The notes beneath the pieces are model-generated. The model was not told where the DNA came from and did no database searches. It was given only the letters and a program-made list of their open reading frames with translations. The position numbers were made by a program, and so were the translations under genes. A stretch of 64,000 bases of DNA from Pseudomonas botevensis. Its GTDB lineage: Bacteria > Pseudomonadota > Gammaproteobacteria > Pseudomonadales > Pseudomonadaceae. Positions 8,059-17,983 of the stretch are shown here, piece after piece (the first letter of the stretch is position 1; every line of letters starts with the position of its first letter). Location of the stretch: assembly GCF_019145475.1 (NCBI RefSeq), contig NZ_JAHTKI010000002.1, forward strand, positions 348,237 to 412,236, in the 5' to 3' direction.

Positions 8059-10116
8059 ATGCCCCGTCTGGCTAAACACCTCGCCTGGTTTGCCGTGGCT
8101 GTCCTTGGAGCGATTGCGCTGAGTGTCGTGGCCCTGCGCCGCGGCGAAGCGATCAACGCCCTCTGGATCGTAGTCGCAGCAGTCGCTATCTACCTCGTTG
8201 CCTACCGCTACTACAGCCTGTTCATCGCCAATAAAGTGATGCAGCTGGACCCCAATCGAGCCACGCCCGCCGTACTCAACAACGACGGTCTGGACTACGT
8301 TCCAACCAACAAACACGTTCTTTTCGGTCACCATTTCGCGGCCATCGCTGGCGCGGGTCCGCTGGTCGGTCCGGTTCTGGCGGCGCAGATGGGTTATCTG
8401 CCCGGCACACTCTGGCTGATCGCCGGCGTGGTGCTGGCGGGCGCGGTTCAGGACTTCATGGTTCTGTTCATGTCGACCCGGCGCAACGGCCGCTCCCTTG
8501 GCGACATGGTGCGCGAAGAAATGGGCCGCATCCCTGGCACCATCGCGCTGTTCGGTTGCTTCCTGATCATGATCATCATCCTCGCGGTGTTGGCGCTGAT
8601 CGTGGTCAAGGCGCTGGCCGAGAGCCCGTGGGGCATTTTCACGGTGATGGCGACCATCCCGATCGCGATGTTCATGGGTATCTACATGCGCTACATCCGC
8701 CCGGGGCGCATCGGCGAAATCTCCATCATTGGTGTGCTGTTGCTGCTGGGTTCGATCTGGCTGGGCGGGCAAGTCGCCGCCGATCCGGTGTGGGCCAAGG
8801 TGTTTACCTTTACCGGTATCCAGATCACCTGGATGCTGATCGGTTATGGTTTCGTTGCGGCGGTACTGCCGGTGTGGCTGATTCTGGCCCCGCGTGACTA
8901 CCTCTCGACCTTCATGAAAATCGGCACCATCGTCGCCTTGGCAATCGGCATTCTGGTGACCATGCCCGAGCTGAAAATGCCGGCGCTGACCCAGTTCGTC
9001 GACGGCTCTGGCCCGGTGTGGAAGGGTGGTCTGTTCCCGTTCCTGTTCATCACCATTGCCTGCGGCGCGGTGTCCGGTTTCCACGCGCTGATTGCTTCCG
9101 GCACTACGCCGAAGTTGCTGGCGAGTGAAGGGCACGCCCGTTACATCGGTTACGGCGGCATGCTGATGGAATCGTTCGTGGCAATCATGGCCATGGTCGC
9201 CGCTTCGGTGATCGATCCAGGTGTGTATTTCGCCATGAACAGCCCGGCCGCCGTGGTCGGCGCCGACGCCGTTGCCGTTGCGCAGACCGTCAGCAGCTGG
9301 GGCTTTGCAATTACCCCGGAAGCCCTGCAAGCCGTGGCTCACGACATCGGCGAAACCACCATCCTGGCCCGTGCCGGCGGTGCGCCGACCCTGGCGGTCG
9401 GTATCGCGCAGATCCTGCACCACGTACTGCCGGGTGAGAACACCATGGCGTTCTGGTACCACTTCGCAATCCTGTTCGAAGCGCTGTTCATCCTCACCGC
9501 TGTCGACGCCGGTACTCGTGCCGGGCGTTTCATGCTGCAGGATCTGCTCGGCTCTTTCGTACCAGCGTTGCGCCGTACCGAATCCTGGACCGCCAACCTG
9601 ATCGCGACCGCTGGCTGCGTGGCGATGTGGGGTTATCTGTTGTATCAAGGTGTGATCGATCCACTGGGCGGCATCAATACCCTGTGGCCGCTGTTCGGTA
9701 TCTCCAACCAGATGCTGGCCGGTATCGCGCTGATGCTCGGCACCGTCGTGCTGATCAAAATGAAACGCGAGCGTTACGTGTGGGTCACCTTGCTGCCGGC
9801 GGCCTGGCTGCTGATCTGCACCACCACCGCAGGCTTCATCAAGCTGTTTGACGCCAACCCGGCAATCGGCTTCCTGGCCCTGGCCAAGAAGTACAGCGAT
9901 GCCCTGGCCAATAATCAGGTGCTGGCACCGGCCAAAAGTATCGATCAGATGCAACACGTGATCTTCAACGCCTACACCAACGCAACACTGACTGCGCTGT
10001 TCCTGTTCGTGGTGTTCAGCATTCTGTTCTTTGCACTCAAGGTCGGTGTCGCGGCCTGGGGCAAAAAAGAGCGGACGGACAAAGAAGCGCCATACCAGGC
10101 CGTACCGGATGCCTGA
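8059..10116 (+). CDS. cstA: CstA-family carbon starvation / pyruvate transporter
   Basis: A 685-residue inner-membrane protein with about 16 hydrophobic segments. Recognised by [31 protein letters not shown], by [27 protein letters not shown] and by the [14 protein letters not shown] region, all conserved in CstA/BtsT proteins. Family members import peptides or pyruvate when preferred carbon runs out. The ATG at 8059 has AGGAG nine bases upstream. It is followed after 2 bp by a YbdD/YjiX-family gene, the usual partner, and is divergent from a Cache kinase and regulator. Pyruvate as substrate is known for relatives and is only inferred here. Confidence 0.95.
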   Translation: MPRLAKHLAWFAVAVLGAIALSVVALRRGEAINALWIVVAAVAIYLVAYRYYSLFIANKVMQLDPNRATPAVLNNDGLDYVPTNKHVLFGHHFAAIAGAGPLVGPVLAAQMGYLPGTLWLIAGVVLAGAVQDFMVLFMSTRRNGRSLGDMVREEMGRIPGTIALFGCFLIMIIILAVLALIVVKALAESPWGIFTVMATIPIAMFMGIYMRYIRPGRIGEISIIGVLLLLGSIWLGGQVAADPVWAKVFTFTGIQITWMLIGYGFVAAVLPVWLILAPRDYLSTFMKIGTIVALAIGILVTMPELKMPALTQFVDGSGPVWKGGLFPFLFITIACGAVSGFHALIASGTTPKLLASEGHARYIGYGGMLMESFVAIMAMVAASVIDPGVYFAMNSPAAVVGADAVAVAQTVSSWGFAITPEALQAVAHDIGETTILARAGGAPTLAVGIAQILHHVLPGENTMAFWYHFAILFEALFILTAVDAGTRAGRFMLQDLLGSFVPALRRTESWTANLIATAGCVAMWGYLLYQGVIDPLGGINTLWPLFGISNQMLAGIALMLGTVVLIKMKRERYVWVTLLPAAWLLICTTTAGFIKLFDANPAIGFLALAKKYSDALANNQVLAPAKSIDQMQHVIFNAYTNATLTALFLFVVFSILFFALKVGVAAWGKKERTDKEAPYQAVPDA

Positions 10117-10118
10117 TC

Positions 10119-10316
10119 ATGTTCAACGACCTCAATCGGCTCGGCAAATACCTCGGTCAGGCCGCGCGCCTGATGGTGGGGATGCCTGACTACGATAACT
10201 ATGTCGAACACATGCAAAGCAAACACCCGGACAAGCCGTTGATGGACTACGAGGCGTTCTTCCGGGAGCGCCAGGAGGCCCGATACGGTAGCAAGGCCGG
10301 GCCTAAGTGCTGTTGA
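10119..10316 (+). CDS. YbdD/YjiX-family small protein
   Basis: A 65-residue soluble protein (DUF466). Recognised by the [20 protein letters not shown] segment and the C-terminal [11 protein letters not shown], followed by a Lys-Cys-Cys tail. It starts 2 bp after the cstA stop, as in many proteobacteria where the two genes always travel together. It is thought to be required for, or to modulate, CstA/BtsT transport; the mechanism is not known. Confidence 0.93.
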   Translation: MFNDLNRLGKYLGQAARLMVGMPDYDNYVEHMQSKHPDKPLMDYEAFFRERQEARYGSKAGPKCC

Positions 10317-10323
10317 TCTGTTA

Positions 10324-10357
10324 AGCGGGTAGTGACATGAGTCACTCCCGCTTTTTT
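10324..10357 (+). terminator. Rho-independent terminator after cstA-ybdD
   Basis: AGCGGG-T-AGTGAC pairs with GTCACT-CCCGCT across a 4-base loop (ATGA), followed by six T. It ends the cstA transcript before the converging oprB gene. Confidence 0.88.
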
Positions 10358-10392
10358 GTGGTTGTAGAACCGAATCCCCGCAAGTCGAGCGC

Positions 10393-11691
10393 TCAGAGCG
10401 CAGCCTTCACCTGCAATCCCACCACCAGTGCATTGTCGATGTCCTGCCCGGAAAACGCGCCCGGTTCGATGATGTATTGCACATTCGGACGCAGCGTCAG
10501 CCAGGGGGTGGCTTGATAGCCGTAACCGAGTTCGATCAATTGTTCTGCACTGTCCAGGTTCGGGAACGCAGCGCCATTGGCCAGCGCGGCGTCCTGTTGT
10601 ACATCGCGACTGCGCGGGTTGGGCACGGCGCGGCCATAACCTAAAGCGACAGTGTCACGCGGGCGGCCTTCGAACGGTTTGTACAAAACCACGCCGGTGC
10701 CGTACCACTTACTGAACGGCGAAGCTGCTTCGCTCGCGGCCGAATACTGGCCGAACGCATGCAGGCTGCGGCCCTCGGACGTCGGCGAACGCCAGACCGC
10801 CTGATCGATCAGCAGATAATGACCGCCGCGCCCGGATACTTCCTTATCGCTGCCGATGCGTTTTACCTCGGAGCTGTCGTAGTAATAACCGAGCTTGTAT
10901 TCGCCGGGCAGGCTGCCGGCGTGCTTGTACACCAGTTCGATCGGCACCACGGTGCCGGTGGTGTGTTTCGGTCCCAGGTGCCAGGCACGGCTGGAATTAC
11001 CATTGCTTTCAGGATCGACGTTGAAGGCGGCCACACGCAGTTGCCAGGCGGAGGACAGGTCGTATTTGACTCGCACACCGAGGCGGGCATTGGGGTAGTT
11101 GGTCCAGCCGCTGCCGCCGGACATGTTCAACGGGTGACCGCAGAACCCGGCGTTCATGAAGTTGCAGAGAATGCCGCTGTCCAGGCCGCCGAGGTCGTTG
11201 CCCATGGCCATGTAGCCGAGTTTGACGTTGAGCGCCGGGGTGTACAGCGTGCGCTCGTAGCTCAGTTCGGTCAGGCGGGTATAGAGGCCGCCGTAGTTTT
11301 CCTGGATCGGCAGACGGTTGCCGACCAGGTCTTCCGAGGCGCTGTTGCCGCGTCGGTCGTTGATGGTGAGCTGGATCTTGCCGGCGTTGTCCACGCCATA
11401 CAGTTTGCTCAGGTCGAATTGCGCGCCGAGCTTGATGTTCTGCGAGTAACGCGCCGAGCGGTGCAGACCGCCGTCGGCGTTGTAGGCGGTCTCGCCGCTG
11501 TAGTCACCGGTGAATTTGATGCCGTCTTCGTCGAGCTGGTGGCGCAGTCCGCCCCAGTCGCCGGTCAGGGTATTGCGGGTGAACAGATTCGAATCGGTAT
11601 CGGCGAAGGCGGGCAGGGTAGCGCTGCAAGTGAGACCGAACAGCACGCCGGTGAAAACGCCGGAATGAGTAAAGCGAACAGCCAATGACAT
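10393..11691 (-). CDS. oprB: Carbohydrate-selective porin OprB family
   Basis: A 432-residue outer-membrane porin. The signal peptide covers residues 1-30 (cleaved after PAFA). The mature start has the NTLTGDWGGLRHQLDEDGI segment typical of OprB, and the end is a beta strand (ALVVGLQVKAAL). OprB channels admit glucose and other sugars. I place the start at 11691 because AGGAAG precedes it by 8 bases and a standard signal peptide follows; longer starts would bury the signal. It lies 93 bp after gcd in the same direction. This gcd-oprB pairing is common in pseudomonads and fits delivery of glucose to the periplasmic dehydrogenase. Confidence 0.93.
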   Translation of the reverse strand: MSLAVRFTHSGVFTGVLFGLTCSATLPAFADTDSNLFTRNTLTGDWGGLRHQLDEDGIKFTGDYSGETAYNADGGLHRSARYSQNIKLGAQFDLSKLYGVDNAGKIQLTINDRRGNSASEDLVGNRLPIQENYGGLYTRLTELSYERTLYTPALNVKLGYMAMGNDLGGLDSGILCNFMNAGFCGHPLNMSGGSGWTNYPNARLGVRVKYDLSSAWQLRVAAFNVDPESNGNSSRAWHLGPKHTTGTVVPIELVYKHAGSLPGEYKLGYYYDSSEVKRIGSDKEVSGRGGHYLLIDQAVWRSPTSEGRSLHAFGQYSAASEAASPFSKWYGTGVVLYKPFEGRPRDTVALGYGRAVPNPRSRDVQQDAALANGAAFPNLDSAEQLIELGYGYQATPWLTLRPNVQYIIEPGAFSGQDIDNALVVGLQVKAAL

Positions 11692-11733
11692 GTAAAAACT
11701 TCCTGCTGAAATCTTGGGCATAGACAGAAAACG

Positions 11734-11757
11734 GCGCGGCACCCGAAGGTGCCGCGC
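11734..11757 (-). terminator. GC-rich hairpin between gcd and oprB
   Basis: A perfect 10-bp stem, GCGCGGCACC / GGTGCCGCGC, with a 4-base loop. On the minus strand it is followed by CGTTTTC, a short T tract. It could be a partial terminator or mRNA-processing site that sets oprB expression relative to gcd. Confidence 0.5.
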
Positions 11758-11784
11758 ACAAGTGCAATGAAGAAGGGCGGCGGT

Positions 11785-14190
11785 TTACGGCAAGGCGTAA
11801 GCCATCACGTAGTCGCCGCGATCGGTCGACTGACGGGCACCACCGGCAGTGATGACGACGTATTGCTTGCCGGTTTTCGGCGACACATAAGTCATCGGGC
11901 CACCCTGACTGCCCACCGGCAGACGCGCTTTCCAGACTTCTTCGCCATTGCCACTGTTGAAGGCGCGCAGGTAGAAGTCCTGAGTGCCGGCGATGAAGAT
12001 CAAGCCACCCTGAGTCGACAGGGTGCCGCCGAGGGTCGGCAGACCGATTTTGATCGGCAGGTGCATGCGGATACCCAGCGGGCCGGTGTCTTCAACGGTG
12101 CCGACTGGAACTTGCCAGGCGACTTTTTGAGTCTTCATGTCGATGGCGGTCAGCGTGCCGAACGGTGGTGCCTGGCACGGAATGCCGGCAACCGACAGGA
12201 AGCGGTTCTTGTTCACCGCGTAAGGCGTGCCTTTCAGCGGCACGGCGCCCATGCCGGTGTTCAGTGCTTCGCCGCCGGAGGTGGCCTGGCCCTTGTTCTG
12301 CGACGCAATCATCTGAATCCACAGGCCCAGACGCATGTCGTTGACGAAGATGAAACCGTGTACCGGGTCGGTGGAGATGCTGCCCCAGTTCATGCCGCCC
12401 AGCGAACCCGGGAAACTCAGCGATTTGTCGGTGCCCGGTGCGGTGTACAGGCCGTCGTAGCGCATCGATTTGAAATCGATTCGGCACAGCAGTTGGTCAT
12501 ACGGCGTCGCACCCCACATGTCCGATTCGGTCAGGTGCTGGGCACCGATCTGCGGCATGCCGACCGATTTCGGCTGGGTGGGCGAGTAAGGTTCGTTAGG
12601 GATGTTGGAGGCCTTGACCGGCACTTCCTTAACGTCGGTCAACGGTTTGCCGGTGGCGCGATCGAGCACATAGATTTGCCCGGCCTTGGTGCCGATCACC
12701 AGCGCCGGTACGGTTTTACCGTCCTTGGTGAAGTCGATCAGGCTTGGCTGCATTGGCAGGTCGAAGTCCCAGAGGTCGTTGTGGACGGTCTGGTACACCC
12801 ACTTTTCTGCGCCACTGGTGGCGTCCAGCGCCAGGATCGAGGCGCCGTAGGTGTGATCAAGCTTGCTGCGCTCGACACCATAAATGTCGGTGGACGAGCT
12901 GCCCATTGGCAGGAACACCGTGTTGGTCGCCGGATCATAGGACATCGGCGCCCAGCTGTTCGGCGTGCTGCGCACATAAGTGCTGCCGTCGGCCGGTGCG
13001 TTGCGATCCTGCGGGTTGCCCGGGTCGAACGCCCAGCGCATGGCGCCAGTGACGACGTCGAAACCACGAATCACGCCGCCGGGCATGTCGGTTTGCACGT
13101 TGTCGGCGACGCGACCGCCCACCACCACGGTGGTGCCCGCCATCAGTGGAGCGGACGACAACTGGTAGTAGCTGTCCGGGACATCGCCCAGACCGGCCTT
13201 CAGATCCACCTGGCCGTTGTGGCCGAAACCCTGGCAGAACTCGCCGGTGTCGGCGTCGACCGCGATCAGACGCGCATCAATGGTGTTGGTCAGCAAACGG
13301 CGTTGGCAATTGGCGGCCGGCGCGGGTTTGGCTTCGATGATGGTCGAGTTGCTCGGCTGAGCGATTGCCTTGGTGGCATCGAAGTAAGCCATGCCACGGC
13401 AACGCTGCCAGACTTTCGACTGGGCATTGATCGGGTTTTTCCAGAGTTCCTTGCCAGTGTCGGCATCCAGCGCAATCAGGTTGTTATGCGGGGTGCAGAT
13501 GAATACCTTGTTGCCGATCTGTAGCGGGGTGAGCTGGTCTTCGGCACCATTGCCATCGCTCTCGGCGACGTCACCGGTGTGGTAGGTCCACGCCACCTGC
13601 AGCTTGTCGACGTTGCTGCGGTTGATCTGATCCAGCGCGGCAAAGCGGCTGCCGCCTTCGGTATTGCCGTAATGCGCCCAATCCTTCTGTGCCTTTTCCG
13701 GTTCGACCGGAGTGAGGGCAGGGCCGGTGCCAGTGGCGGCAACGGTCGGGTGGGCGACAAACATGTTGCCGGCAGCCACGGCGATCGCTACGGCCAGCAC
13801 GGCGGCAACGGCATAAGCGCCACGACCCGGCACACCGCCGTTGGCACGCTTGAGCAATGGGTAGACCAGCGTCACCGCCAGGCCCACGACGCTGAACATG
13901 AACAGGCGCGAGAACACCGGCCAGAACACCAGCCCGGCGTCGCTCACCGCCCAGATCGCCGTACCCAGCAGAAATACGGCGAACAACCAGGCGCCGGCCG
14001 GCTTGCAGCGAGCGATCAGCAAACCGGAAATGGCCATGACCAGACCACCCACCAGGAAGTACCACGACCCTCCCAGACTGACCAATTTCACGCCGCCAGC
14101 GGCCAGTGCCAGGCCGAGGAGGGCGATGACCACGCCCAGCCCCACCAGAATGAATGTTGATATGCCCGAGAGGCGTTGACTCTGCTTCAC
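11785..14190 (-). CDS. gcd: Membrane-bound PQQ-dependent glucose dehydrogenase
   Basis: An 801-residue quinoprotein that oxidises glucose to gluconolactone in the periplasm and passes electrons to ubiquinone. Five N-terminal membrane segments (residues about 12-150) precede an eight-bladed PQQ propeller: WAHYGNTEGGSRFAALDQINRSNV, then GRVADNVQTDMPGGVIRGFDV, with repeated tryptophan-docking strands and GTQDFYLRAFNSGNGEEVWKARLP near the end. Length and order match Gcd of Pseudomonas. The start has a good signal-anchor. It is upstream of oprB on the same strand. A short inverted repeat lies 40 bp upstream of the start codon. Confidence 0.96.
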   Translation of the reverse strand: MKQSQRLSGISTFILVGLGVVIALLGLALAAGGVKLVSLGGSWYFLVGGLVMAISGLLIARCKPAGAWLFAVFLLGTAIWAVSDAGLVFWPVFSRLFMFSVVGLAVTLVYPLLKRANGGVPGRGAYAVAAVLAVAIAVAAGNMFVAHPTVAATGTGPALTPVEPEKAQKDWAHYGNTEGGSRFAALDQINRSNVDKLQVAWTYHTGDVAESDGNGAEDQLTPLQIGNKVFICTPHNNLIALDADTGKELWKNPINAQSKVWQRCRGMAYFDATKAIAQPSNSTIIEAKPAPAANCQRRLLTNTIDARLIAVDADTGEFCQGFGHNGQVDLKAGLGDVPDSYYQLSSAPLMAGTTVVVGGRVADNVQTDMPGGVIRGFDVVTGAMRWAFDPGNPQDRNAPADGSTYVRSTPNSWAPMSYDPATNTVFLPMGSSSTDIYGVERSKLDHTYGASILALDATSGAEKWVYQTVHNDLWDFDLPMQPSLIDFTKDGKTVPALVIGTKAGQIYVLDRATGKPLTDVKEVPVKASNIPNEPYSPTQPKSVGMPQIGAQHLTESDMWGATPYDQLLCRIDFKSMRYDGLYTAPGTDKSLSFPGSLGGMNWGSISTDPVHGFIFVNDMRLGLWIQMIASQNKGQATSGGEALNTGMGAVPLKGTPYAVNKNRFLSVAGIPCQAPPFGTLTAIDMKTQKVAWQVPVGTVEDTGPLGIRMHLPIKIGLPTLGGTLSTQGGLIFIAGTQDFYLRAFNSGNGEEVWKARLPVGSQGGPMTYVSPKTGKQYVVITAGGARQSTDRGDYVMAYALP

Positions 14191-14229
14191 GTTGAATGTC
14201 CCGTTGAAATGAGGCGGGCATTATATAGA

Positions 14230-14243
14230 TAGGTAACTACCTA
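14230..14243. promoter_or_regulatory. Inverted repeat upstream of gcd
   Basis: TAGGTA-AC-TACCTA, perfect 6-bp arms, lies 40 bp upstream of the gcd start within an AT-rich patch that probably contains the promoter. It may be an operator; the cognate regulator is unknown. The rest of the 14191-14456 interval shows no gene. Confidence 0.4.
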
Positions 14244-14456
14244 GTTAAATCACTAATTCAGCATGAAGCGTAGTTGGCTGCCCGAAGGCTTGCCAGAACG
14301 AGCACGGGCTTGCGTCTCGGGGATTCGCGGGGATTTCTGCAGCGTTTGAAAAAGTGGCTTTTTTGTCAGGAAGGGGAAGAGTTTTGACAGGTATGGATTT
14401 TGGCGGATGCAGGTTAGCCCTCCAAACTTCAAGGCGCGGAGGACACTTCCTGAGTG

Positions 14457-15374
14457 TTAACGACGCGCGAAATGCTGTTGCGGTGCCAGAAAGGCATCAT
14501 GGAAATACGTACGGAACGCCTGCATCGCCGGACTGAACTCTCGCTCGCGATGCCACGCCAGGCCGACACTCATCGCGGTCACCTTGTCAGTGATCGTCAG
14601 CGTTTCGATGCGCTTGCCTTCCAGCGACCAGGGGCGGTGCACGAGGTCCGAAAGGATTGCCACGCCACTGCCATTGGCGACCATGCTGCGCACGGCTTCC
14701 ACCGAGCTGGTCCGAACTCTGACGTTCGGCTGCTGGCGGGCGTTTTCCCAATACCGCATGGCGCTTTGTTCTGCCTCGTCAACGGTCAGCAGGATGAACG
14801 GTTCTTTCGCCACGTCGGCAAGACTGACCGCCGAACGCTCGCACAGCGGATGGTGGCTGGGCAGCCATAACCGGCGTTCAGAGTTGAAGAGTGTTTCTGA
14901 AACGATATCCGGGTGGGTGAGGTTGGCAGTGAGCACCACCGCCATGTCGAACCGACCTTCCAGCAAGCCTTGCTCGATTGCTTGCCGTTCCTGTTCGTGG
15001 ACTTCGATGGCCACGTCGGGATGCCAATGCTCCAGTCGCTGCAAATGGTGCGGCAGGAAATAGCCTATCACCGTGTAGCTCGCGGCCAGGCGTAATACGC
15101 CACTGGCACGAATGTCCGGCAACGGGCTGTTCAGCGCGTCATCGACACTGCGCAAAATCACGTAGGCGCGGTTCAGGAAATGCCTCCCGGCATCCGTCAG
15201 GCTCATGCCTTGGGCCGAGCGCTGGAACAACAACGTGCCGAGTAATCCTTCCAGCTCCTTGATCGCGGTGGTCACCGCCGACTGGGAAATATTCAGGTGG
15301 ATCGCCGCTTGGGAAATCTGCCCGATCTCGGCCGTGGCAACGAAGTAGCGAATTTGGCGCAGCGTCAGGGACAT
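14457..15374 (-). CDS. LysR-family transcriptional regulator
   Basis: A 305-residue LysR protein. The N-terminal winged helix is MSLTLRQIRYFVATAEIGQISQAA followed by ISQSAVTTAIKELEGLLGTLLFQR. A periplasmic-binding-like effector domain covers about 90-295. It is divergent from the pxpA operon, with 125 bp between start codons that hold short inverted and direct repeats, so it is the likely activator or repressor of that operon. Its inducer would then be the pathway substrate, still unknown. Confidence 0.92.
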   Translation of the reverse strand: MSLTLRQIRYFVATAEIGQISQAAIHLNISQSAVTTAIKELEGLLGTLLFQRSAQGMSLTDAGRHFLNRAYVILRSVDDALNSPLPDIRASGVLRLAASYTVIGYFLPHHLQRLEHWHPDVAIEVHEQERQAIEQGLLEGRFDMAVVLTANLTHPDIVSETLFNSERRLWLPSHHPLCERSAVSLADVAKEPFILLTVDEAEQSAMRYWENARQQPNVRVRTSSVEAVRSMVANGSGVAILSDLVHRPWSLEGKRIETLTITDKVTAMSVGLAWHREREFSPAMQAFRTYFHDAFLAPQQHFARR

Positions 15375-15394
15375 GAAGACTCCGGGCGAATAGG

Positions 15395-15425
15395 TATCTG
15401 ATTTTCAGAAGATAGCCTATCTGAT
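15395..15425. promoter_or_regulatory. Repeats in the lysR-pxpA intergenic region
   Basis: TATCTGAT occurs at 15395 and again at 15418. The second copy overlaps an inverted repeat AGATAG-C-CTATCT at 15410-15422. The 23-bp spacing and the location between divergent lysR and pxpA genes suit LysR binding sites. Inference from pattern only. Confidence 0.4.
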
Positions 15426-15499
15426 AATAGATCTTCCCAAGGGGGTGGCAGAAATCTAACGTGGCCTGCATGCAGTCACAAGCGCCAGGAGCCAGCGTC

Positions 15500-16258
15500 A
15501 TGCAAGCAGTAGATTTCAATTCGGACATGGGTGAAGGCTTCGGCCCATGGACCATTGGTGATGGTGTCGACAACGAGCTGATGGGGTTTATCAGTTCCGC
15601 CAATGTCGCCACCGGTTTTCATGCCGGCGACCCCGGCACCATGCGCCGGACCGTCGAGCAGGCCAAGCGCCTGGGTGTGGCCATCGGCGCGCATCCGGGA
15701 TTTCGGGACCTGGTCGGCTTTGGCCGCCGGCACATCAACGCTCCGGCCCAGGAACTGGTCGACGACATGCTCTATCAACTGGGCGCCTTGCGCGAGTTGG
15801 CCCGGGTGCAGGGTGTGTCCCTGCAACACATAAAACCCCACGGGGCCTTGTACATGCACCTGGCCCGGGACGAGGAGGCTGCCCGCCTGCTGGTGGAAAA
15901 CCTGCAACGTCTGGAGCCTGAGTTGCTGTTGTATTGCATGCCTGATTCGGTGATCTGGCGAGTGGCGACAGAACTCGGCCAGCCGGTGATCCGCGAGTTC
16001 TATGCCGACCGCGAATACGACCTTAGCGGCTCCATCGTATTTACCCGCAACGTACGTGCCTACGATCCAGCCCAAGTCGCCGCACGGGTGCTTCGCGCTT
16101 GTCAGCAAGGCGTGGTGCGTACGGTCGAGGGTGAGGATCTGGCAATCGAATTCGATTCCATCTGTTTGCACAGCGACACGCCCGGCGCACTGAGTTTGGT
16201 TCAAGCCACACGTAAATCCCTCGACAACGCCGGGATCAAGGTGCGCGCACCGCGCTGA
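15500..16258 (+). CDS. pxpA: LamB/YcsF family, 5-oxoprolinase subunit A
   Basis: A 252-residue cytosolic protein of the LamB/YcsF family. Recognised by [50 protein letters not shown] and [15 protein letters not shown]. In E. coli and B. subtilis PxpA works with PxpB and PxpC to cleave 5-oxoproline with ATP. I chose the ATG at 15500, which has AGGAG upstream and keeps the conserved start; the in-frame ATG at 15461 would add 13 unrelated residues. It opens an operon that continues with biotin carrier, biotin carboxylase and the B and C subunits, which raises the possibility of a carboxylation-linked reaction. Confidence 0.93.
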   Translation: MQAVDFNSDMGEGFGPWTIGDGVDNELMGFISSANVATGFHAGDPGTMRRTVEQAKRLGVAIGAHPGFRDLVGFGRRHINAPAQELVDDMLYQLGALRELARVQGVSLQHIKPHGALYMHLARDEEAARLLVENLQRLEPELLLYCMPDSVIWRVATELGQPVIREFYADREYDLSGSIVFTRNVRAYDPAQVAARVLRACQQGVVRTVEGEDLAIEFDSICLHSDTPGALSLVQATRKSLDNAGIKVRAPR

Positions 16259-16353
16259 CCTCTCGCGACATCACCTGGCACCCAGAGGCCAGGGTATGCA
16301 CCACGATTCACTTTTTGCCTGCCTTTCTACAACTATTCCAAGAAGGAACAGAC

Positions 16354-16599
16354 ATGGCCGAACACACTGTAATCACCCCTTTGCCAGGGACCTTCTATCG
16401 CAAAGCCACCCCGGAATCGGCGAACTTCGTCGAGGTGGGCGCGCAGGTCAGCGCCGACACGGTGATTGGCCTGATCGAGGTCATGAAGCAGTTTTCCGAA
16501 CTGACCGCCGGGACGGCCGGTCGCCTCAGTGCCTTTCTGGTAGAAGACGGAGATCCGGTGGAGCCGGGTCAAGTCATAGCAACACTCGACGACGAGTGA
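16354..16599 (+). CDS. Biotin carboxyl carrier protein (short form)
   Basis: An 81-residue biotinyl domain protein. The modifiable lysine is Lys45 in LIEVMKQFSEL, a variant of the canonical EAMKM motif, flanked by the two hairpin-like halves (TPLPGTFYRKATP and VEDGDPVEPGQVIATL). It lacks the long N-terminal linker of housekeeping AccB. It stands 95 bp after pxpA and 10 bp before the biotin carboxylase. Its likely job is to carry carboxybiotin between that carboxylase and a carboxyltransferase; no accA/accD pair is present here, but PxpB and PxpC resemble the urea-carboxylase transferase domain. Confidence 0.88.
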   Translation: MAEHTVITPLPGTFYRKATPESANFVEVGAQVSADTVIGLIEVMKQFSELTAGTAGRLSAFLVEDGDPVEPGQVIATLDDE

Positions 16600-16609
16600 G
16601 GGCGTGATC

Positions 16610-17983
16610 ATGACTCAAGGCATTCATAAATTACTGATCGCCAACCGTGGCGAGATTGCGGTGCGGATCATCCGTGCCGCCAGACAACTGGGCATTCCCA
16701 CCGTCGCTGCCTGCAGTGAGGCGGACGTCGATTCCCTCGCCGCACGCATGGCCGATGAGGTGCATATCCTCGGCCCGGCCCGCGCCGATAAAAGCTATCT
16801 GAACGTCGAGGCATTGCTCGCTGCCCTGAAAGCCACGGGCGCCAATGCGGTTCACCCCGGTTACGGTTTTCTTTCGGAAAACGCTGATTTCGCCGAAGCG
16901 GTTGCTGCCGCCGGAGCCATTTTTGTTGGCCCCAGTGCCGAGACAATCCGGCGCATGGGCGATAAAGCCGAGGCGCGTCGCACCGCGCAAGCGGCGGGGG
17001 TGCCTGTAGTACCGGGATCGGCGGGAGAACTGTTCGACGTTGAGGCGGCGCTCAAGGCTGCCGAAACCGTGGGCTTCCCACTGTTGATCAAAGCCTCGGC
17101 CGGCGGTGGCGGACGCGGTATTCGTCTGGCGGAGAATGCCCAACAGCTGAGCGAAGAATTTCCCCGCTCTCAGCGCGAGGCGCAGGCGGCGTTCGGCAAT
17201 GGCGCGGTGTACCTGGAACGGTTTATCGGCCAGGCCCGGCATATTGAAGTGCAGGTGTTGGGCGATGGCCGCAATGCGGTGCACCTGTTTGAGCGCGAAT
17301 GCTCCTTGCAGCGCCGGCGGCAGAAAATCTTTGAAGAAGCACCGTCACCAGTCCTCAGCCAGCAGCAGCGGGAAAAACTCTGTGCCAGTGCCGTGCGCCT
17401 GACAGAATCGCTGGGCTACAAAGGCGCTGGTACCCTGGAGTACCTGTATGACGATGTCACCGGCGAGTTTTTCTTCATTGAGATGAACACGCGGATTCAA
17501 GTCGAACATCCGGTCAGCGAACTGATCACCGGCATCGATCTGGTCCAGGCAATGTTGCGCATTGCCGGTGGCGAACCGCTCGGTTTCAAGCAAAGTGACA
17601 TTCAACTGAACGGTGCAGCCTTGCAAATGCGCCTGAACGCCGAAGATCCGCAGCGCGATTTCTTTCCCTGCCCGGGGCTGGTTGAGCAACTGATCTGGCC
17701 GCAGGGTGAAGGCATTCGCGTCGATACGCATCTGTATCAGAGCTACCGCGTGCCGCCTTACTATGATTCGCTGCTGGCCAAGGTGATCGTGCATGGCATT
17801 GATCGGACACAAGCGTTGGCTCGGGCACAGCTTGCCGTGAAGCAAACCACGCTCACCGGCATGGCCAGCACGCTGGCGCTGCACGGCGAGTTACTGGAGC
17901 AACCGTGGCTGCACAAAGCAGACTTTCACACCGGCACCCTGGAAATCTGGCTGGCCGCGCGCCGCAGCAGAGGTGAAGCATGA
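16610..17983 (+). CDS. Biotin carboxylase (AccC-like)
   Basis: A 457-residue ATP-grasp enzyme that carboxylates biotin on its carrier protein. The N-terminal domain starts HKLLIANRGEIAVRIIRAA. The ATP-binding loop is SAGGGGRGIRLA. The catalytic core includes ECSLQRRRQKIFEEAPSP and FIEMNTRIQVEHPVSELITG, matching housekeeping AccC closely. I use the ATG at 16610; a GTG two codons earlier is possible. Its stop overlaps the pxpB start by 4 bp. Being in this operon rather than with accB/accA, it is probably dedicated to the local pathway. Confidence 0.93.
   Translation: MTQGIHKLLIANRGEIAVRIIRAARQLGIPTVAACSEADVDSLAARMADEVHILGPARADKSYLNVEALLAALKATGANAVHPGYGFLSENADFAEAVAAAGAIFVGPSAETIRRMGDKAEARRTAQAAGVPVVPGSAGELFDVEAALKAAETVGFPLLIKASAGGGGRGIRLAENAQQLSEEFPRSQREAQAAFGNGAVYLERFIGQARHIEVQVLGDGRNAVHLFERECSLQRRRQKIFEEAPSPVLSQQQREKLCASAVRLTESLGYKGAGTLEYLYDDVTGEFFFIEMNTRIQVEHPVSELITGIDLVQAMLRIAGGEPLGFKQSDIQLNGAALQMRLNAEDPQRDFFPCPGLVEQLIWPQGEGIRVDTHLYQSYRVPPYYDSLLAKVIVHGIDRTQALARAQLAVKQTTLTGMASTLALHGELLEQPWLHKADFHTGTLEIWLAARRSRGEA

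Noticed and set aside
8020..9957. A 645-codon open frame on the minus strand.
   Set aside because: It is entirely antisense to cstA, has no family sequence and is His/Gln/Arg-rich, the usual shadow of a GC-rich hydrophobic gene.
11734..11757. The perfect hairpin as a riboswitch for oprB.
   Set aside because: It is a simple stem-loop with no complex fold; a processing or partial termination role is enough.
11749..13524. A 591-codon open frame on the plus strand.
   Set aside because: Antisense to gcd, which is unmistakable; the translation shows no domain.
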